From: Brachypterus glaber
Taxonomy: Eukaryota > Arthropoda > Insecta > Coleoptera > Kateretidae
DNA: 64,000 bases
Direction: 5' to 3'
Assembly: GCA_958510825.1 (NCBI GenBank)
Contig: OY294044.1
Location: 81,762,895 to 81,826,894, forward strand
Shown here in pieces: positions 59,781-64,000 of the stretch. The position numbers and the translations under genes were made by a program. The first letter of the stretch is position 1, and each line of letters starts with the position of its first letter. The notes under the pieces were generated by a model. It worked only from the letters and a program-made list of their open reading frames with translations, was not told the origin of the DNA and did no database searches.

Positions 59781-61102
59781 TTACTTTCACGAGCTATAGT
59801 TTGCAAACCAAAAGAGCTAAGTAAACAAATAAAACAGCGTTTTTTAGATAATTTTCTTAGCTATTTTTTCACTCATATGATTTTTTTTTCTTTTACCTAC
59901 TCGATTTTAAGATATTTACAAAAAAAACAATTTATTGCATATGAAGGAAAAAATTGTAACATGAAATTTAAAACGATAACATTTGAAGCTATATATCTCT
60001 TGATCTATTAAAGCTATTAAGATAAACAAAATGTTGGTTTGTGTTGAATTTAACTAAGAATCTTTTATGTAAAAACTATTTTTGTTGTTGGAATTATGGT
60101 TTTTGAGTTTTTTTACAAAAACCCAAAATATGCATGCTTAAAAAATGATTGACAATAAGCTATCTTAATATGCAACTTTGTTTGAGCTATAAAACGGTAA
60201 GGGTTTGAGCTAGCGAGTTCATTAAAAAAGTGGTTTGTAGATAATTTTTTTGTCTATCTTTTATAACAGAACAGTTTTTTTCGTCGAGTTAGCCATTTTT
60301 ATGAAATCCCTAGAAAACTAAATTTAGGCCCATTTAAGCCTTTTTAATCCCCATTTTCTCGAAAAGGACTCGGGGGAGGATTTTAATATTAAAAGGTTTT
60401 ATTCTTCAGACAACCCTCTTTCAATCTGTGAAGAGAGTTTTTGGTGCCAGAAAAAAAAACTTTATTTTGATTCAAGACACCTGTGATCAAAGCAGATTTT
60501 TTTTCATCCACACCCTTAGGCGGGGGAGGGGGTAACTTAAAATTTTTAAATAGAATGAGGGTGTTTTTGATTCAGATTCAAATTCAGTATAAAAAATTAG
60601 ATAATTGACCGAAAAAGTTTTTTTTTGAACCTCAAATTAGGGCTGTTAAAAAAACTAAAATAAAAAAAACGACATTTAAAAAAGTTGAAAATTTTGAATA
60701 TTTTAGTAGTTTTCTATTGCTTAGGTTAATTCATTGATTTAAACCTAAAAATATACAAAAGAAATCAAATCTGAATTTTTTCCAAAAATTTAAATTTTTT
60801 TACCTGACGCGTTCGGACGCGACATGACGGGTGCGGACATGGAGATAATACCTTTCTATGATTTAATACCCCATTTTGTACTATATTTTAAAATTTAAAA
60901 AATACAGCCCTAAAAAAAATTAAGTTTAAGATATTGTATATTCAATGTGCCACTTAAATTTAATTTTTTAAGCAAGACAGCAAACATTTAAAAAAAAATG
61001 TTTATACATCATTTAGAGGACACTATAAGGTTTATAAGTATTCAACTTTTGACGCTTCATGATTTTTTCCGTTTTTTTTTTATTTTTTACCTGTGTGCGC
61101 CG
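59781..61102 (-). repeat. Right long inverted repeat
   Basis: Inner block 59781-60489, unrelated 457-bp segment, outer block 60947-61102 ending CCTGTGTGCGCCG. The inner end carries a 60-bp insertion relative to the left copy ('gctaagaaaattatctaaaa', sense of the left arm). Confidence 0.85.
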
Positions 61103-61395
61103 TAGGCGAAAATATTGACAAATTTCAAGCTTAGGTTTAACAAACTCCAATAAAAAAGAACGTAAAAAAGGTATAAGGCCGCAGGCGAATTTTTTTAGAA
61201 ATATTATAGTCTATTTTAATTTTAAAAGTGTTACAATTTAAAAGTTTAAAAGCAAGAAAACTCTAGAGTCACAGGCGAAAATTTTTACGAATTTGAAGCT
61301 GTATGGTCCACTTGGAAAAGAGCGTGCATATTTGCTTCGCTTTGTGCCCTTATCGTTCTGGGGGAGTAAAAAAGCTATAGCGCCGCAGGCGATTT
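61097..61395 (+). repeat. Degenerate 80-110-bp units headed by GCCGCAGGCGAA
   Basis: GCGCCGTAGGCGAAAAT (61098), GGCCGCAGGCGAATTTT (61177), GAGTCACAGGCGAAAATTTTT (61269) and GCGCCGCAGGCGATTTTTTT (61380) head AT-rich stretches. Same orientation as the remnants at 53713-53800. Confidence 0.7.
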
Positions 61396-62106
61396 TTTTT
61401 TTGGAATGTTATCACAGATCCCCTGAGCCTACTGTAGGTTTAAAAAAGTTGTTGAAAAAATCTGATGGCGGATTCTGTTAGTGGGACCTCGATACAATAT
61501 AAACCCGTTTTTAGTAAAATCCCATCCGCTTCTTTTTGGAAGATAATGTTAACATTTCTTCAGCAGCCTCAGCAGTACAGCCAAAACAATATTCAAATAT
61601 TTTCGCGCATGGATCCTAAATGTACTTTTAAGGAGGATTTCGATTCCGTTTCTAGAACAGCTCTATCTATTACCGATTTCTAGAAAATAATTATTAAAGT
61701 AGACACTACTTTTTTTGGGGGTTAAATTGACACGTATATATGTTTTTAAAGAGAGGTCGTAGAATGTTATGCCTGGGACAGAATGAAACCAAAAAACTTC
61801 AATTTTCAGTTTATATACAAAGCATATTCAGAATTCTCCTCTGAAATATTTATGAACATATTTTTAATAGGTTAAAATTTGATAAAAAATATTATTTAAT
61901 TTATTTGTCATGTAGTGTTGAAACTTTTCTTTAAATTCGACATTTTTGTCATTTGTCTCCATATAACTAGCAACGCTAATACTTGTTTACTTATTTTATA
62001 ACTCATTTTTATAGTTCTAGCAGAATACGTTTCATGTCAAGAGGCTATCAAGTGTTTGAAATATAATATATTAAATTTTTTTATTTTCATATTGTAGAGT
62101 ATTTTG
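61396..62106 (+). other. 5' flank of the intact transposase-like gene
   Basis: No gene recognised. A 72-codon plus-strand frame (61465-61683) has no known similarity. Likely includes the promoter and first non-coding exon of the gene at 62172. Confidence 0.5.
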
Positions 62107-62159
62107 GTAAGTATTTTATTCTTGATAGCTAAAGCACGTTTTTAATAAACTTTTTACAG
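62107..62159 (+). other. Probable 53-nt 5'-UTR intron
   Basis: GTAAGT at 62107 and a TTTTTACAG acceptor ending at 62159 lie just before the ATG at 62172. Length and signals suit a short insect intron. Confidence 0.6.
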
Positions 62160-62171
62160 GTTTGTAAAAAC

Positions 62172-64000
62172 ATGTCTGCTCTTGATCATGAGGAAAACAG
62201 AAAAAAAGTTTGTGCTCCATGTGGCAAAAAAATTATTTTTGGTAAAAAAGGGGTTAACTATTTCAAAATTACGCAAAATTTAAATAATTTATTAAAATTA
62301 CATGTAAATAGAGATTTCGACTTATTAGACAAAAGATACCCAACATCCATTTGTGGAACATGTCAAGTGGTGTTAAGAGAATACAATCGTGGTATTACAC
62401 TTCGATCATTACCTGTAATGCCCGATTATAACACTTTGATAAAAAGAAGTGACATAATAATGAAGTCGACCTGTTGTTGTTTTATATGTATACTTGGACG
62501 GAATACATGCACTTTAAAACAGACAATCAAAACAGAAGATAAGAATTTAAGTGAAGAAATATGCAAGAAGTGTTTTAACACAATTGGTAAGGGCAAAAGG
62601 CATTCTTGCTCTATCATAAATGCTCAAAAAAATGCAAGCAAAATTGTCGAAAGTCTTCCAGAAAAACAACAGGAAAAAATTGCAAGTAAAATTATTAAGA
62701 GTAATTCAGATGCACATCAAAACAGAAATTCAACGCTAAGTTTATCAACAGGAGGTACTCCTTTAAAAGTAATTCTTCATCCAAGTATCGAAAAAAAAAC
62801 AAAATTTTCAGTTGAAAGCCTTAATAAATTTAAAACTGTAACGGGATCTTCACTAAAGCAGATGGAAACATTAACAAATTTTATACGTAGTTGTGCTGGA
62901 AAAAAATCTATACCTTCGTATTACCGACAACAGGCTTCCGAAAATTCAAAATCTTTGCAAAACATATACAAGGAAGGCTCATTTCTTTTTGATATAGAAG
63001 AAAACAAAAAAGCAGAAAGGCCAATTGTATATGCAGATGCGTCTGAACTTTTAGATGCGGTAATACATCAAAGGCAAGACATAGGGAACAATTATTCTAT
63101 TAAAATCATGGCAGATGGGGGTCAAGGGTTTTTCAAAATTTGTATGTCGATATTTCCTGAAGACTATTTGGATGGGTTGGGTGATATGGAAGAACAAGAA
63201 AAAAAAAGAAGTACGTATTCTGCTGGCGGCAGCATTGAAAAGGATTTTAAATTAAGTGGCGTAAACAAATTAATTATGGTGTGTATTGTACCTCAAATAA
63301 AAGAGACATATGATAATATGAAACTTTTATTTGATGTTACAAACATCAATAATATACCGTTTCGGTTTGTATCCGACTTTAAACTTCTGCTAATTATTAA
63401 CGGACAGCAAACCGCCAGTTCCACGTACCCAAGTCCGTATTGCTTTATTTCTTTAAATGACTTAAAATTAAACAAATATATAGAGCGAGAAAATGATATT
63501 GCATGTGATACTTTAAATACCAGTGAAGAATGTTTAAGGCTTAAAACATACGGACATATCAGAGAGGCGTATAAAAAATATTGTTTATTAGGAAATAACA
63601 AAAAGCTCGCAAAAGAATGTAACAGTACAGTTAATCTTCCACTTTTTCACGAAGAAGATGATGTGTATGTTATAGAAAAGTGCATAGTTCCGGAGCTGCA
63701 CATTGTTCAGGGCTTTGTTAATCATTTGTTTTGGAATGGCTTGGTTCCCATTGTCGGGCGCGAAAGAGCTCTAAACTGGCCCAAAAAATTAAATCTTATC
63801 CCAAAAAATTATCATGGTGATTGTTTCGAAGGCAATGCATGTAGAAAACTGACAAAAGAAGCTGACAAAATAAATGATGAAGAAGTCTTGGGGGATGTAC
63901 CGTTTCTTAGATTATTACCTTTAGTTAACGTCTTTAAATCATTAAATAAAGTCATTAAAGATTGCTTTTCAACAAGAAAAGTAGGGGAAAATTTGGACAT
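62172..64000 (+). CDS. Cys-rich RAG1/Transib-like transposase candidate (partial, intact frame)
   Basis: 609 codons open from ATG to the window edge. N-terminal zinc-binding pairs C14-x2-C17 and C61-x2-C64, then C103-x2-C106, C131-x2-C134 and H144-x-C146. A Lys/Ser-rich linker follows (150-215). The conserved part has D315 in KIMADGGQGFFKICMSI, D402 in FRFVSDFKLLLIINGQQ followed by SSTYPSPYC, E508 in PELHIVQGFVNHLFWNGL, and FEGNACRKL at 552-560. The family is widespread but uncharacterised to my knowledge. Acidic residue placement, the STYPSPYC segment after the second Asp, and the W-S-E-Q-A box seen in the minus-strand relative suggest an RNase H-fold DDE transposase of RAG1/Transib type (inference). 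It is roughly two-thirds identical to the pseudogene over the best block. It lacks stops and frameshifts, so it may be active or domesticated. Confidence 0.85.
   Translation, partial: MSALDHEENRKKVCAPCGKKIIFGKKGVNYFKITQNLNNLLKLHVNRDFDLLDKRYPTSICGTCQVVLREYNRGITLRSLPVMPDYNTLIKRSDIIMKSTCCCFICILGRNTCTLKQTIKTEDKNLSEEICKKCFNTIGKGKRHSCSIINAQKNASKIVESLPEKQQEKIASKIIKSNSDAHQNRNSTLSLSTGGTPLKVILHPSIEKKTKFSVESLNKFKTVTGSSLKQMETLTNFIRSCAGKKSIPSYYRQQASENSKSLQNIYKEGSFLFDIEENKKAERPIVYADASELLDAVIHQRQDIGNNYSIKIMADGGQGFFKICMSIFPEDYLDGLGDMEEQEKKRSTYSAGGSIEKDFKLSGVNKLIMVCIVPQIKETYDNMKLLFDVTNINNIPFRFVSDFKLLLIINGQQTASSTYPSPYCFISLNDLKLNKYIERENDIACDTLNTSEECLRLKTYGHIREAYKKYCLLGNNKKLAKECNSTVNLPLFHEEDDVYVIEKCIVPELHIVQGFVNHLFWNGLVPIVGRERALNWPKKLNLIPKNYHGDCFEGNACRKLTKEADKINDEEVLGDVPFLRLLPLVNVFKSLNKVIKDCFSTRKVGENLD

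Larger units (their letters stand above)
53794..61102 (-). mobile_element. 7.3-kb unit bounded by long inverted repeats
   Basis: Two inverted blocks define each side. The outer blocks are 53794-53956 and 60947-61102; the inner blocks are 54064-54706 and 59781-60489. Between blocks the left has 107 bp and the right 457 bp of unrelated sequence. Inner blocks look about 93-95% alike over 640 bp. Enclosed, on the minus strand, are an RLE-type reverse transcriptase gene (59494-56612) and then a cysteine-rich transposase-like gene (56373-54892). The RT start is 287 bp from the right inner edge, and the second gene ends 186 bp from the left inner edge, so both genes fit tightly inside. This could be one long-TIR DNA element carrying both genes, or an RT element nested in a DNA transposon. 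True termini and target duplication were not resolved. Confidence 0.75.

Noticed and set aside
53794..61102. Polinton/Maverick interpretation of the long-TIR unit
   Set aside because: No DNA polymerase B, retroviral-type integrase, ATPase or capsid-like gene is present, and 7.3 kb is too short.
1..64000. CRISPR arrays, riboswitches, bacterial operons, rRNA and bona fide tRNA genes
   Set aside because: None seen. Regular repeats here are eukaryotic satellites or MITE cores without spacer structure, and the only tRNA-like sequence is the SINE head.

Overview
The window looks like a TE-rich segment of a large, AT-rich insect (arthropod) genome. The evidence is introns of 5-21 kb with canonical GT-AG sites, a tRNA-derived SINE, several LINE lineages, dozens of small inverted-repeat elements, and a 5' gene end that reads as an animal SERCA calcium pump. 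No bacterial-type gene organisation is present. There is one 200-base assembly gap (15108-15307).

Host gene. The minus strand carries the first three coding exons of the sarco/endoplasmic-reticulum Ca2+-ATPase gene (SERCA; CaP60A in Drosophila): exon 1 at 35620-35737 (39 codons + 1 nt), an 18-nt microexon at 14479-14496, and exon 3 at 4919-5001 (83 nt). They join in frame into 73 residues ending in the first transmembrane helix. The rest of the gene lies left of position 1. Intron 1 is about 21.1 kb, intron 2 about 9.5 kb, and intron 3 runs off the edge. These introns account for nearly everything from 1 to 35619 and are packed with transposon debris.

Intronic repeats (1-35619). They include two degenerate LINEs (9521-11040 minus; 20745-22090 plus), SINE copies, putative PIF/Harbinger-like MITEs with TTA/TAT target duplications, a composite TTAA element with a nested MITE, a putative hAT-like element with terminal arrays (33007-34278), and a near-perfect 607-bp palindrome (16811-17417). 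The most distinctive group is a set of short elements that share CGAGGGG termini and 8-bp target duplications, while each subfamily has a completely different internal short-tandem-repeat core (503-770, 7027-7289 and 29910-30151; 14159-14337; 32773-32941; 49679-49876).

Upstream region (35756-53793). No host gene was recognised. It holds three long diverged palindromes (39321-40206, 40746-41274, 43679-44451), an R4/Dong-like retrotransposon fragment abutting a (TAA)n tract, a cluster of five identical 15-mers (42547-43110), further MITEs, and a 50-bp palindromic tandem array.

Right end (53794-64000). A 7.3-kb unit bounded by long, two-block inverted repeats (53794-54706 and 59781-61102) contains two minus-strand genes: a reverse transcriptase with an N-terminal C2H2 finger and a C-terminal CCHC plus restriction-like endonuclease, broken by one stop, and a truncated, twice-frameshifted member of a cysteine-rich protein family. 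An apparently intact paralogue of that second protein starts at 62172 on the plus strand and runs off the window. Conserved acidic blocks and a W-S-E-Q-A box suggest a RAG1/Transib-like DDE transposase fold. The association of this family with an RLE-type reverse transcriptase inside one long-TIR unit is the best candidate here for an undescribed system.
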